NCBI RefSeq assembly: GCF_023266535.1
Contig: NZ_JAHFPY010000021.1
Span: 1-33,714 of the forward strand
DNA length: 33,714 nt
DNA from: Sphingomonas sp.
GTDB lineage: Bacteria > Pseudomonadota > Alphaproteobacteria > Sphingomonadales > Sphingomonadaceae
Reading direction: 5' to 3'
The position numbers were made by a program, and so were the translations under genes. Below are positions 7,335-15,836 of the stretch, in pieces; positions within the stretch are counted from its first letter, which is position 1, and every line of letters starts with the position of its first letter. Below the pieces are notes generated by a model that worked only from the letters and a program-made list of their open reading frames with translations, searched no databases and was not told where the DNA came from.

Positions 7335-8156
7335 TCAGTCGCGCAACAGCTCGTTGATGCTGGTTTTGGAGCGCGTCCGCTCGTCGACCCGCTTGACGAT
7401 CACCGCGCAGGCCAATGAGGGGCCGCCCTTGTCGCTCGGCAGGCTGCCGGGGACGACGACGGAGTAAGCGGGGACGCGGCCGTACATCACCTCGCCGCTG
7501 GCGCGGTCGACGATCTTGGTCGAGGCGCCGAGGAACACGCCCATCGACAGCACCGCGCCCTCCTCGACGATGACTCCTTCGGCCACTTCGGAACGAGCGC
7601 CGATGAAGCAATTGTCCTCAAGGATCACCGGTCCGGCCTGGAGCGGTTCGAGCACCCCGCCGATGCCGGCGCCCCCCGAGATATGGACGTTCTTGCCGAT
7701 CTGGGCGCAGCTGCCGACCGTCGCCCAGGTGTCGACCATGGTTCCTTCGCCGACGCGCGCGCCGATGTTGACGAAGCTCGGCATCAGCACCGCACCCGGC
7801 GCGACGTAGGCGCCGCGGCGGACGATCGCGCCCGGAACCGCGCGGAAGCCGGCCTTGGCGAATTGGTCAGGGCCCCAGCCGAGGAATTTCGACGGCACCT
7901 TGTCCCACCAGGGCGCGCCGCCCGGGCCGCCGTCGATGGCTTCCATCGGGTTCAGGCGGAAGGACAGCAGCACTGCCTTCTTGAGCCACTGGTTGACCCG
8001 CCACGCGCCATCGACCTTCTCGGCGACGCGCTCCTCGCCGCTGTCGAGGGCGAGGATCGCGGTTTCCACGGCCTGCTTCAGCGCCCCGTCGCCGGGATCA
8101 ATGGCGTCGCGGTTGTCCCAGGCGGCTTCAATGGTCGCCTTGAGGTCGGTCGTCAT
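7335..8156 (-). CDS. dapD: 2,3,4,5-tetrahydropyridine-2,6-dicarboxylate N-succinyltransferase
   Basis: Catalyses succinyl-CoA-dependent succinylation of tetrahydrodipicolinate in the lysine/diaminopimelate pathway, supplying peptidoglycan. The 273-aa protein has the DapD N-terminal helical domain (with [16 protein letters not shown]) and a left-handed beta-helix of hexapeptide repeats in the middle ([19 protein letters not shown], then [20 protein letters not shown]). Its start overlaps the stop of the upstream HAD phosphatase gene by ATGA. The length is typical of the family. Confidence 0.95.
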   Translation of the reverse strand: MTTDLKATIEAAWDNRDAIDPGDGALKQAVETAILALDSGEERVAEKVDGAWRVNQWLKKAVLLSFRLNPMEAIDGGPGGAPWWDKVPSKFLGWGPDQFAKAGFRAVPGAIVRRGAYVAPGAVLMPSFVNIGARVGEGTMVDTWATVGSCAQIGKNVHISGGAGIGGVLEPLQAGPVILEDNCFIGARSEVAEGVIVEEGAVLSMGVFLGASTKIVDRASGEVMYGRVPAYSVVVPGSLPSDKGGPSLACAVIVKRVDERTRSKTSINELLRD

Positions 8157-8836
8157 TCGATGTCTCCAAGCATGTCCTCAAGCCATTCGCCGACGTCGGT
8201 GATGGTGAGATCGATATAATCCGGGTGATGGCCGTGATTGCCGCGTTCCGAGCCATTGTCGACCCAAATGGTCGTCATCCCCAGCATTTTCGCGGGCTTC
8301 AGATTCTGGGCCATGTCCTCGACCATCGCCGCGCGGGCCGGATCGACCCCGAACCGGTCGAGCAGCAGCCGGTAGCCATGGTCATCGGGCTTTGGGCGGA
8401 GCTCGGCGGCGTGGATGTCGTGCAGTTCGGCGAAATGCTCGCCGATGCCGAGCGCTTCGAGCACGCGCCGCGCATAGGCTTCGTCGGCATTGGTGTAGAC
8501 GATCTTGCGGCCGGGCAGGCGGCCGAGATTGCGGGCCAGCCGCTCATCGCGGGCGACGCGGTCGAGCGGGATGGCATGGACGTCGTCTAGGAACTCGTGC
8601 GGATCGACCTGATGCTCGCGCATCAGCCCGGCCAGCGTCGTTCCATGTTCGTGGAAATGCGCCTTCTGGACGCGCTTGGCCTCGACCGGATCGACGCCGA
8701 GCAGGCGTTCGATATAGGCACCCATCCGCTGGTCGATCAGCTCGAACAGGCCGGTCGAAGCCGGGTAGAGGCAATTGTCGAGGTCGAAAATCCAGTCGCC
8801 AATGTGACCGAATAGATGCACGAAACGGGATTTCAT
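8153..8836 (-). CDS. HAD-superfamily pyrimidine 5'-nucleotidase-like phosphatase
   Basis: A 227-aa haloacid-dehalogenase hydrolase. The nucleophile motif is FDLDNCLYP (Asp18 and Asp20), motif II is IVYTNAD, and the late acidic motif is MVEDMAQNL. DxDN rather than DxDG, together with the overall pattern, fits the yeast SDT1/PPM1-like pyrimidine nucleotidase branch. It probably dephosphorylates a small phosphorylated metabolite in the cytosol. GAGG lies 8 bases before the ATG at 8836. It is coupled to dapD by an ATGA overlap; a direct link to lysine synthesis is not evident. Confidence 0.88.
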   Translation of the reverse strand: MKSRFVHLFGHIGDWIFDLDNCLYPASTGLFELIDQRMGAYIERLLGVDPVEAKRVQKAHFHEHGTTLAGLMREHQVDPHEFLDDVHAIPLDRVARDERLARNLGRLPGRKIVYTNADEAYARRVLEALGIGEHFAELHDIHAAELRPKPDDHGYRLLLDRFGVDPARAAMVEDMAQNLKPAKMLGMTTIWVDNGSERGNHGHHPDYIDLTITDVGEWLEDMLGDIE

Positions 8837-8947
8837 TAGCTGGGCCTCTAAACCGGCTTGACGGCTTCAGCAAAATGAAAGCTTTTATTAACCACAAAGA
8901 CTTACGAGAAAGCCGTTAAGTTCCAACGGTTTGGCGGGGAGTTGTCG

Positions 8948-11239
8948 ATGAGTAACCGGTATTTGGCGTCGACCGCCTGTGCGCTGATGCTGGCCCTTTC
9001 GGCGTGCGGCGGAGACGGTGGTGGTGGCGGCATCGGGTCGACCCCGACCCCGACACCAACTCCGACACCCACCCCAACTCCTACACCCACGCCCACTCCG
9101 ACTCCAACGCCCGGCGGCACTTTTGACACCGCCGAATATCAACGCTCCAATGGTGCGGTCAGCTCCGGCGCAATCCATGCCTGGGAGAGCGGCGCGACCG
9201 GCCAAGGCGTCAAGATCGGCTTTATCGACAGCGGCATCAATCCGACGCTGGCCGAATTCACCGGCCGCATCGACCCGGCCAGCCAGGACGTTGCTGGCAA
9301 TCGCCCGCTGGGCGACGACGACGGGCATGGAACGGCCGTCGCAGCGACGGCCGCCGCCGCCCGCAACGACCTCCAGAATGTTGGCGTAGCCTTCAACGCG
9401 ACGATTGTATCGCTTCGTGCCGACAATCCGGGCAGCTGCGCGATGGCCAATGGCTGCGAGTTTTTCGATGGTGCAATCGCCCAGGGCATCGACGCGGCCC
9501 GGATCGCGGGAGCGAAAGTGATCAACCTGTCATTGGGCGGCGAGGCACCCGGCGCCTTCCTGCTGCAGGCCATGCAGCGCGCCGTCGATGCCGGCATCAT
9601 CCTCGTGATTTCGGCTGGAAATGACGGCGCAGATCCTGTGCTAGGGCAAAATGCCGATCCGTTTGCACTGGTCCCGGCGCAGAATTTCCCTGGCCAGGTG
9701 ATCATTGCCGGGTCGATCGGCGTGCCATCCGGCGCAGGCACCGACCTTAACCAGCTGTCGACATTCTCCAACAAGGCGGGGGCCGGTCAGGCCTGGTATC
9801 TGACCGCGCTCGGCTATCGGGTCCGGACAATCGACAATAACGGCATCGGCTCGCTTTATTCGGGCACGAGCTTCTCCGCGCCGATCATCGCCGCCGCGAT
9901 CGCGCTGATCGCGCAAGCCTTCCCCAACATGACCGGAGCTCAGATCGTCGACCTGCTGTTCACCACCGCTGACGACCTGGGTGCGGCAGGCGACGACCCC
10001 GTCTATGGCCAGGGCCGGCTCAACCTGCAGCGCGCCTTCCAGCCGGTCGGAACCACCAGCCTTGCCGGCACCAGCGTGCAGGTCACGGCGGCTTCCTCGT
10101 CGGGCGGCTTGCCGGAAGCGGCTGGAGACGGCGGCGCCAAGAGGACGCTGGGTGCGGTCATTCTCGATGGCTATGACCGCGCCTTCGCCATCGACCTGGC
10201 CAAGGGCCTTCGCCAGGCCGACACGCGACAGCCGCTGCAGCGCGCGCTGACCGGCAGCATCCGCGGTTCAGCGGTTCAGGCCGGCGCGGTGTCGATCGCG
10301 ATGAGCGTGGCCGAGCGCCCGCGGTCGGCCGGCATCATCGACGTCGACCGGCTGGGAATCGGCCCGGACGATGCCCGGCAGTCGCGGCTGATTGCCGGAT
10401 CGGCGATTGCGCGGCTGGACAGCAAGACGAGAGCAGCGTTCGGCTTCTCGCAGGGGGCCAAGGCGATCGAGCGGCAACTGACCGAAGCCCAGGCCGGCGC
10501 CTTCCTGATCGCCCGCGACATCAGCGGTGATCCCGGCTTCGAGGCCCGGCGCGGCTCCAGCCTGGCTATTCGCCGTGGCCTTGGCTTTGCCGGTGTCACC
10601 GTCGCGGCCGAGCAGGGCGAGGCATGGCAGCGGCGGCAAGGGTTCGAGCCCGACCGACCCTATAGTTGGGCCAGCATGTCCCTCGACCGGCGCTTCGGTA
10701 CCAACAGCTGGGCCTCGTTCGGGATCAGCCGCCTCAGTGAGCAGAATAGCCTGCTCGGCGGCCGTCTAGGCGATGTCTTCGGCGGTGGCGGGTCGAGTAG
10801 CCTGTTCCTCGACTTCGAGGCGCGGCAGAGCTTCGGCGGCGGCTGGGCAGCGACGGTCATGGCACGGCGCGGCTGGACCGACTTCGCCGGCGGCAAGTTC
10901 CAGACCGGGGCCTATGCGTTCGACCTCAGCAAATATGGCTTGCTGGGGAGCAGGGACCGGCTGGGCTTGCGCATCGCGCAGCCGCTCAGGGTCGAGCAGG
11001 GCGGGATCGCGATGATGCTGCCGACGAGCTATGATTATGCCACCAAGAGCGAGACGGTGACGCTCGAACGATTGAGTTTCACGCCATCGGGCCGCGAGAT
11101 CGATGCCGAGCTGGGCTACTCGACCGCGCTCGGCCGCGGCTGGCTAGGAGCCAATTTCTATGCGCGGCGCCAGCCGGGTCACATTGCCTCGGCGGATCCC
11201 GACCTGGGCGGAGCGATCCGCTACAGCCTCGGCTTCTAG
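8948..11239 (+). CDS. Lipidated subtilisin-like (S8) serine protease autotransporter
   Basis: A 763-aa surface protease. The signal peptide ends in a lipobox (ALSA-C20). Next come a Gly-rich patch, a linker of twelve Thr-Pro repeats (residues 32-55) and the subtilase domain (about 75-360) with the triad Asp94 (FIDSG), His127 (DDGHGTAVA) and Ser308 (SGTSFSAP). A passenger/linker region follows, and the last 250 or so residues are rich in alternating aromatic and small residues, ending in Phe as outer-membrane barrels do. This layout resembles the lipoprotein autotransporter proteases NalP and SphB1. ATG 8948 is preferred over the TTG six bases earlier because GGGGAG is well spaced. The barrel is inferred from residue pattern only. 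Confidence 0.88.
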   Translation: MSNRYLASTACALMLALSACGGDGGGGGIGSTPTPTPTPTPTPTPTPTPTPTPTPGGTFDTAEYQRSNGAVSSGAIHAWESGATGQGVKIGFIDSGINPTLAEFTGRIDPASQDVAGNRPLGDDDGHGTAVAATAAAARNDLQNVGVAFNATIVSLRADNPGSCAMANGCEFFDGAIAQGIDAARIAGAKVINLSLGGEAPGAFLLQAMQRAVDAGIILVISAGNDGADPVLGQNADPFALVPAQNFPGQVIIAGSIGVPSGAGTDLNQLSTFSNKAGAGQAWYLTALGYRVRTIDNNGIGSLYSGTSFSAPIIAAAIALIAQAFPNMTGAQIVDLLFTTADDLGAAGDDPVYGQGRLNLQRAFQPVGTTSLAGTSVQVTAASSSGGLPEAAGDGGAKRTLGAVILDGYDRAFAIDLAKGLRQADTRQPLQRALTGSIRGSAVQAGAVSIAMSVAERPRSAGIIDVDRLGIGPDDARQSRLIAGSAIARLDSKTRAAFGFSQGAKAIERQLTEAQAGAFLIARDISGDPGFEARRGSSLAIRRGLGFAGVTVAAEQGEAWQRRQGFEPDRPYSWASMSLDRRFGTNSWASFGISRLSEQNSLLGGRLGDVFGGGGSSSLFLDFEARQSFGGGWAATVMARRGWTDFAGGKFQTGAYAFDLSKYGLLGSRDRLGLRIAQPLRVEQGGIAMMLPTSYDYATKSETVTLERLSFTPSGREIDAELGYSTALGRGWLGANFYARRQPGHIASADPDLGGAIRYSLGF
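9041..9112 (+). repeat. Thr-Pro codon repeat (12 x ACN-CCN)
   Basis: Seventy-two bases encode twelve consecutive Thr-Pro dipeptides. The third codon positions vary among all four bases, so the DNA is not a perfect hexamer repeat. This suggests selection on the protein (a stiff spacer between lipid anchor and protease domain) and lowers the risk of slippage. On the minus strand the same region reads as a Val-Gly repeat, which is a shadow. Confidence 0.95.
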
Positions 11240-11976
11240 GAAGAGCGCCGCCCGATCCCCGGGATCAGCATGCCTACCCGGGCGCGATACTCTTCATATT
11301 CGCGGCCGAAATAGCTGATGAGGTCCTTCTCCTCATAGCTGATGGCGATCAGCATATAGACCGACATGCCGACACTGAGCAGCAAATGGCCATAGCTCAT
11401 GTGCGGCGTCGACCAGAAGGCGAGGAAGAAGCCGGCATAGAGCGGATGGCGAACCCATTTGTAGAACAGCGGCTGGCGGAACACATGCGGCGCTGCCTCG
11501 CGGCCCTGCAAGTGCAGCCAGGCCTGCTGCAGACCGAACAGCTCGAAATGATTGATGAGGAAAGTGCTCAAAAGCACGATGCCCCATCCTGCCAGGAACA
11601 ACGCCCACAGGATCGTCTGCACCGTCGGGTTGGCGACATCCCATACGACCCCCTCGATTGGCCGCCAGAAGCTGAACAGGATGATCAGCGCCAGGCTGGC
11701 GAACAGTACGTAGACGCTGCGCTCGATCGGTTGCGGCACGGTCCGCGTCCAGGCCCGCTTGAAGCCCTGCCGCGCCATCACGCTATGCTGCACCCCGAAG
11801 AGGGAGATCAGCACGATGTCGGTGATGACCGCGTTTGCGACCGACACGGTTGGCCCGCCATGATCCACGGTCAGCGGCAGGCCGGCGAGATTGCCGACGA
11901 AGCCGATCAGGTAAAGGAAGGTCGCGAAGAAGACCGCGTAAATGACAACCGATATGGCCAGGAACAATGCACGCAT
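11236..11976 (-). CDS. mddA: Methanethiol S-methyltransferase-like (MddA/NnrU family) membrane protein
   Basis: A 246-aa membrane protein with five or six hydrophobic helices. The C-terminal block RHPLYAGFFLAFWSTPHMS, then EEKDLISYFGREYEEYRARV, is the isoprenylcysteine-methyltransferase-like signature, and the STPHMSYGHLLL form matches MddA, which methylates methanethiol to dimethyl sulfide using S-adenosylmethionine. The general NnrU family is the safer call. It lies 63 bases after sufA on the same strand, so it might be co-transcribed with the suf operon; a link through sulfur metabolism is possible but inferred. A hairpin covers its ribosome binding site. Its stop overlaps the convergent protease gene by 4 bases. 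Confidence 0.78.
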   Translation of the reverse strand: MRALFLAISVVIYAVFFATFLYLIGFVGNLAGLPLTVDHGGPTVSVANAVITDIVLISLFGVQHSVMARQGFKRAWTRTVPQPIERSVYVLFASLALIILFSFWRPIEGVVWDVANPTVQTILWALFLAGWGIVLLSTFLINHFELFGLQQAWLHLQGREAAPHVFRQPLFYKWVRHPLYAGFFLAFWSTPHMSYGHLLLSVGMSVYMLIAISYEEKDLISYFGREYEEYRARVGMLIPGIGRRSS

Positions 11977-11982
11977 GGCTCT

Positions 11983-12005
11983 CCCCCTTGCTGCAGTTCA
12001 GGGGG
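11983..12005 (-). promoter_or_regulatory. Hairpin sequestering the mddA ribosome binding site
   Basis: On the minus strand CCCCCT and AGGGGG (arms at 12005-12000 and 11988-11983) form a perfect 6-bp stem with an 11-base loop containing CTGCAG. The 3' arm is the G-rich Shine-Dalgarno of the gene starting at 11976. Folding would hide the ribosome site. It could alternatively be a weak suf transcription end, but no U-tract follows. Confidence 0.5.
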
Positions 12006-12039
12006 ACGGCCTTAGCACCGATTGGCGCGCGGGTTTAGT

Positions 12040-12399
12040 TCAGATTGTGAAGCTCTCGCCGCAGCCGCAGCTGCCCTTGGCATTGGGGTTCTCGAACACG
12101 AAGCCGGCGGCGAAATCATCCTCGCGCCAGTCCATGATGCTGCCGATCAGGTAGAGGATCGAGGCGCCGTCGACGTAGAAAATGCCGCCCGGCGTTTCGA
12201 TCTTCTCGTCGAACTTGTCCTCCTGGGTCACATAATCGACCGAGTAGGCGAGGCCGGAGCAGCCGCGGCGCGGGGTCGACAACTTGACGCCGATCGCGCC
12301 CTCGGGCGCCTTGGCCATCAGCTCGGCAATGCGCGCTTCGGCCGCCGTGGTCAGGATGATCGCGGCCGGACGGGCGCGGACTTTGGTCGGCTTGTTCAT
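12040..12399 (-). CDS. sufA: A-type Fe-S carrier / assembly protein
   Basis: A 119-aa HesB/IscA-family protein with the three conserved cysteines that hold or transfer an Fe-S cluster: Cys47 in RRGCSGL and the C-terminal CGCGES pair (Cys111 and Cys113). It passes clusters from the SufBCD scaffold to target enzymes. It starts immediately after the sufT stop (TAA then ATG, no gap), as the last suf gene of the operon. Confidence 0.94.
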   Translation of the reverse strand: MNKPTKVRARPAAIILTTAAEARIAELMAKAPEGAIGVKLSTPRRGCSGLAYSVDYVTQEDKFDEKIETPGGIFYVDGASILYLIGSIMDWREDDFAAGFVFENPNAKGSCGCGESFTI

Positions 12400-12876
12400 T
12401 TACAACATTCCCAATTCGAGCCGGGCTTCGTCGCTCATCTTCGAAGGATCCCAGGGCGGGTCCCACACCAGCTTGACCTCGGCGTCGCGGATCCCGGGGA
12501 CCGACAGCACGCGCAGCTCGACCTCGCCCGGCATGGACTCGGCGACTGGGCAGTGCGGCGTGGTCAGCGTCATGGTGACGACCGCATCGCCATCCTCGCT
12601 GATCGCCACGTCATAGATCAGGCCGAGCTCGTAGATATCGACTGGGATTTCGGGGTCGTAGATCGACTTCAGCGCTTCGATGACCGCTTCCTGCAGCGCG
12701 CCGCCGGGGCCGCCCTGTTCGGGCGCGGGCTTCTCCTGGCTAAGGAAGCCGGCGAGATAGTCGCGCTTCCGCCCAAAGGTTTCAGCGGCCGTTTCCGGCG
12801 TGACGCGGGCGCGCGGCGGGGTGCCGACGCCGTCGACCTCCTCCACCTCGATCTTTTTCTCTTCGCCCATCGTCAT
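12400..12876 (-). CDS. sufT: SUF-associated MIP18/DUF59 family protein
   Basis: A 158-aa protein whose C-terminal 100 or so residues are a MIP18 (DUF59) domain: ALKSIYDPEIPVDIYELGLI, then TLTTPHCPVAESMP (with the conserved Cys) and VWDPPWDPSKMSDEAR. SufT-type proteins help mature Fe-S proteins, especially under high Fe-S demand. The N-terminal 55 residues are charged and poorly conserved. The start overlaps the sufS stop by ATGA, and a second ATG two codons later is equally possible. Confidence 0.92.
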   Translation of the reverse strand: MTMGEEKKIEVEEVDGVGTPPRARVTPETAAETFGRKRDYLAGFLSQEKPAPEQGGPGGALQEAVIEALKSIYDPEIPVDIYELGLIYDVAISEDGDAVVTMTLTTPHCPVAESMPGEVELRVLSVPGIRDAEVKLVWDPPWDPSKMSDEARLELGML

Positions 12877-14066
12877 CCGAAAATCCGCTTCACTTTGTAC
12901 AGGCCCTCGACCAGCGCCGCGATGTCGCTTGCGTCGCTATGCGCGGCGAAGCTGGCGCGGGCGGTGGCCGGGACGCCGAGATAGTCCATCAACGGCTGGG
13001 CACAATGGTGGCCGGCGCGAACCGCGACGCCATTGTCGTCGAGGATGGTGCCGATATCGTGGGGGTGGACCCCGTCCAGCGCGAAGCTGACGATCCCGGC
13101 GCTGTCCTCCGGCCCGAACAGGGTCACGCCGGGAACGGCGCGCAGCGCGGCGCGGGCCTCGGTAACCAGCGCGCTTTCATGGGCATGCAGCGCGTCGAGG
13201 CCGATGTTGCGCGTCCAGTCGATCGCGGCGTGGAAGCCGATCGCGCCGGTGATGTGCGGGGTCCCCGCCTCGAACCGCGACGGCGCGGGGAGGTAGGTCG
13301 TCTTCTCGAATGTCACCCGGTCGATCATCGCCCCGCCGCCCTGCCATGGCGGCATCGCGTCGAGCAGTTCCGGCCGCGCCCACAGCGCGCCGATCCCGGT
13401 CGGGCCGTAAACCTTGTGGGCGGAAAAGACGTAGAAATCGGCGCCGATGCTGGCGACGTCGACCGGCAGGCGCGGCGCGGCCTGGCAACCGTCGAGCAAC
13501 AGCTTCGCGCCGACCTTGTGGGCTATGTCGGCGGCGCGCCTGGCGTCGAGGATCGAGCCGAGCACGTTGGACACATGGGCGAAAGCGACGATTGCGTGCT
13601 CTTCGCTCGCCAGGCGCTCGGCGGCATCGAGGTCGATCCGTCCGTCCTCGGTCAGCGGGACAACGTCGATCTCGTAACCCGCGAGCTGCCACGGCACGAT
13701 ATTGCTGTGATGCTCAAGCTGGCTCAGCAGCACGCGCCTGCGGGTCTCGTTGCGGTAGGTCCGGGCGACCAGATTGATCGCCTCGGTCGCGCCGCGGGTG
13801 AAGACCACCTCATGCTCTTCGCCGCCGATCAGCGATGCGGTCGCGGCGCGGGCGGCTTCGAAGCTCGCGGTCATTGCCGCCGAGCGTTCGTAGACCCCGC
13901 GGTGGACGGTCGCATAGTCATGGCCGTAGGCGCGGGTGATTGCGTCGATCACCGCCTGCGGCTTTTGTGCGGTGGCGGCACTGTCGAGATAGTGCCAGCC
14001 GGGCGGGATCGCCGGGAACTGGTCGCGGACCGCGAGGGTGCTGTTCAAAGGCGTTTGGATATTCAT
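12873..14066 (-). CDS. sufS: Cysteine desulfurase, SufS type
   Basis: A PLP enzyme that strips sulfur from cysteine as a persulfide for cluster assembly. The 397-aa protein has the PLP lysine in FSAHKVYGPTG (Lys218), the Asp-rich LLDGCQAAP strand, and the catalytic cysteine in RAGHHCAQP (Cys355) with the short loop typical of group II (SufS/CsdA) enzymes. No sufE is adjacent, so the sulfur-accepting partner must be encoded elsewhere. It overlaps sufD upstream and sufT downstream by 4 bases each. Confidence 0.96.
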   Translation of the reverse strand: MNIQTPLNSTLAVRDQFPAIPPGWHYLDSAATAQKPQAVIDAITRAYGHDYATVHRGVYERSAAMTASFEAARAATASLIGGEEHEVVFTRGATEAINLVARTYRNETRRRVLLSQLEHHSNIVPWQLAGYEIDVVPLTEDGRIDLDAAERLASEEHAIVAFAHVSNVLGSILDARRAADIAHKVGAKLLLDGCQAAPRLPVDVASIGADFYVFSAHKVYGPTGIGALWARPELLDAMPPWQGGGAMIDRVTFEKTTYLPAPSRFEAGTPHITGAIGFHAAIDWTRNIGLDALHAHESALVTEARAALRAVPGVTLFGPEDSAGIVSFALDGVHPHDIGTILDDNGVAVRAGHHCAQPLMDYLGVPATARASFAAHSDASDIAALVEGLYKVKRIFG

Positions 14067-14803
14067 GCGGCCACCTTGTGCAGCGCCTCTCGCGCCAAAT
14101 CGGCGATCCCCTGATCATCCCCTTCGATCTCGTCCCACAATCCGGCGACAAAGCCCTCGAGCAGCAGCGCCCGCGCCGCCGCCGGATCGAGCCCGCGTGC
14201 GGCGGCGTAGAACAGCTGGTTCCTGTCCAGCTCGCCGACCGTCGCGCCATGGGCGCATTTCACATCGTCGGCGAATATCTCCAGCTCGGGCTTGGCGTTG
14301 GCGGTGGCGCCGCGGTCGAGTAGCATCGCTTTGACCGATTGCTCGGCGTCGGTCTGTTGGCCTTCGCGCGCCACTTCGATGCGCCCAAGGAAGCTGCCGG
14401 TCGCCTTGTCGCCCAGAACGCTGCGGATCGTCTGGCGCGATTTCGCGCCGGGCGCGACATGCTTCAGCGTGGTGACGATCTCGAGCGTCGAATTGCCGCC
14501 GCCGATGTTCGCGCCGTAGAATGCGAAATCCGCGCCTTCGTGCAGCGTCACGTCAATTTCGTAGCGGCCGTAACGTGCAGCATTGTTGAGCGCAAAAATG
14601 CGCGCGACCGCGCCCGCCTCGATCACAACTTCGACGCGGCGGATGTCGATCTCATCGCCGTTCGGCAGCCAGATTTGCTGCAGTCTTTGCTGCGCAGCAA
14701 TTTCAACCCGTTGAGGCTGCGCAAGGCCGTCCCAAACATCGCGCAACGCATCGATGTCGGCGTAGCGATAAGCCTCCAGCTTGCGGGTCGGGAGCGCGGT
14801 CAT
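14063..14803 (-). CDS. sufD: Fe-S assembly scaffold subunit SufD
   Basis: A 246-aa SufD, shorter than the roughly 420-aa E. coli form because the N-terminal region is reduced, as seen in many alphaproteobacteria. The C-terminal core carries DDVKCAHGATVGELD, then LFYAAARGLDPAAARALLLEGF, the signature shared by SufB and SufD. It pairs with SufB and SufC in the SufBC2D scaffold. It overlaps sufC and sufS by 4 bases. Confidence 0.92.
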   Translation of the reverse strand: MTALPTRKLEAYRYADIDALRDVWDGLAQPQRVEIAAQQRLQQIWLPNGDEIDIRRVEVVIEAGAVARIFALNNAARYGRYEIDVTLHEGADFAFYGANIGGGNSTLEIVTTLKHVAPGAKSRQTIRSVLGDKATGSFLGRIEVAREGQQTDAEQSVKAMLLDRGATANAKPELEIFADDVKCAHGATVGELDRNQLFYAAARGLDPAAARALLLEGFVAGLWDEIEGDDQGIADLAREALHKVAA

Positions 14804-15543
14804 GCCGCCGCCTCCGCATAGCCTTCGCGCTCCAGCTCATGCGCTAGTTCCGGGCCGCCCGAACGGACGATCTTTCCGCGTGACAGGACGTGCACCGCAT
14901 CCGGCGTCACATAGTCGAGCAGGCGCTGGTAATGGGTGATCAGCAGCACCGATTTTTGCGGATCGCGCATGATCGAATTGATGCCCGCGCCGACTGCTTT
15001 GAGCGCGTCGATGTCGAGCCCGCTGTCGGTCTCGTCGAGGATGGCGAGGCGGGGGTCCATGATCCCCATCTGCACCATCTCGGCGCGCTTCTTCTCGCCG
15101 CCCGAAAAGCCGACATTGACCGGGCGCTTGAGCATCTCGGCATCCATGCCGAGCAACTTCGCCTTGTCCTTGGCCAGGCGGATGAATTCGGCGCCGGAGA
15201 GCTCCTTTTTGCCGCGCGACCGGCGTTGCGAGTTGAGGCTTTCGCGCAGGAACTGGAGGTAGGAGACGCCGGGAATTTCGACCGGATATTGGAAGCCGAG
15301 GAACATGCCGGCCGCGGCGCGCTCGTGCGGCTCCATGGCAAACAGGTCACGGCCGTCGAACGTCACCGATCCCTGCGTCACTTCATAGCCGGGACGCCCG
15401 CCGAGCACATAGGCAAGCGTCGACTTGCCCGCGCCGTTGGGCCCCATGATCGCGTGGATCTCGCCGGTCGGAACGGTCAAGGTCAGGCCGTTGAGGATCG
15501 GCTTGTCGGCGACGGTCGCGTGGAGGTTTTCAATCCTGAGCAT
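14800..15543 (-). CDS. sufC: Fe-S assembly ATPase SufC
   Basis: A 247-aa ABC-type ATPase, cytosolic, that drives SufBCD rearrangement. Walker A is GPNGAGKST, the signature is FSGGEKKRAEM, and Walker B is LAILDETDSGLD. The start is ATG 15543 (MLRIENLHATV), which shares one base with the stop of the upstream DUF1330-like gene (TGATG) and has GAAGGG just before it; a longer frame to 15564 is not needed. A short diverged copy of its first codons lies about 360 bases upstream (15836-15904). Confidence 0.96.
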   Translation of the reverse strand: MLRIENLHATVADKPILNGLTLTVPTGEIHAIMGPNGAGKSTLAYVLGGRPGYEVTQGSVTFDGRDLFAMEPHERAAAGMFLGFQYPVEIPGVSYLQFLRESLNSQRRSRGKKELSGAEFIRLAKDKAKLLGMDAEMLKRPVNVGFSGGEKKRAEMVQMGIMDPRLAILDETDSGLDIDALKAVGAGINSIMRDPQKSVLLITHYQRLLDYVTPDAVHVLSRGKIVRSGGPELAHELEREGYAEAAA

Positions 15544-15836
15544 CAGAAGCCCTTCAGTATCCACGAGGTGACGTCGGCGCCGGCGTCGCGGTCTTCCGCG
15601 ATCCGCAGATAGTCGGGCGAGTTGAGAAAGGTGTGGGCAGCGTCCTCGCTGTCGAACCGCATCACGACGATCTTTTCGACGTCCGAACGGGGGCCGGACA
15701 TTTGCAGGGGTTCTTCGGCGGCCGCCAGCACCGCGCCGCCGCTGCCCTGGAAGACGGCCGGGAACGCCGCGGCATAAAGGTCGTACCTTTCCTTGTCCTT
15801 GAACCGGATCGTGGCGACGACGAGGGCGCGGGACAT
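15543..15836 (-). CDS. DUF1330-like small protein inserted between sufB and sufC
   Basis: A 97-aa protein resembling the DUF1330/dimeric alpha-beta barrel fold (RFKDKERYDLYAAAFP, then KIVVMRFDSEDAAHTFLNSPDY). This family has no settled biochemical role. It overlaps by one base both the sufC remnant upstream and sufC downstream (TGATG at each junction), so it is fully embedded in the translational chain of the operon. Its position between sufB and sufC is unusual and, with the flanking sufC-like sequence, suggests insertion by a local duplication or recombination. Confidence 0.82.
   Translation of the reverse strand: MSRALVVATIRFKDKERYDLYAAAFPAVFQGSGGAVLAAAEEPLQMSGPRSDVEKIVVMRFDSEDAAHTFLNSPDYLRIAEDRDAGADVTSWILKGF

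Noticed and set aside
9041..9112. CRISPR-like or tandem DNA repeat
   Set aside because: No spacers; the repeat is a coding Thr-Pro tract with varied third positions.
8902..9129. Minus-strand Val-Gly repeat protein
   Set aside because: Purely the reverse complement of the Thr-Pro codon repeat in the protease gene.
12939..14114. 391-codon plus-strand frame opposite sufS
   Set aside because: Antisense shadow; SufS motifs and 4-base overlaps with its neighbours support the minus strand.
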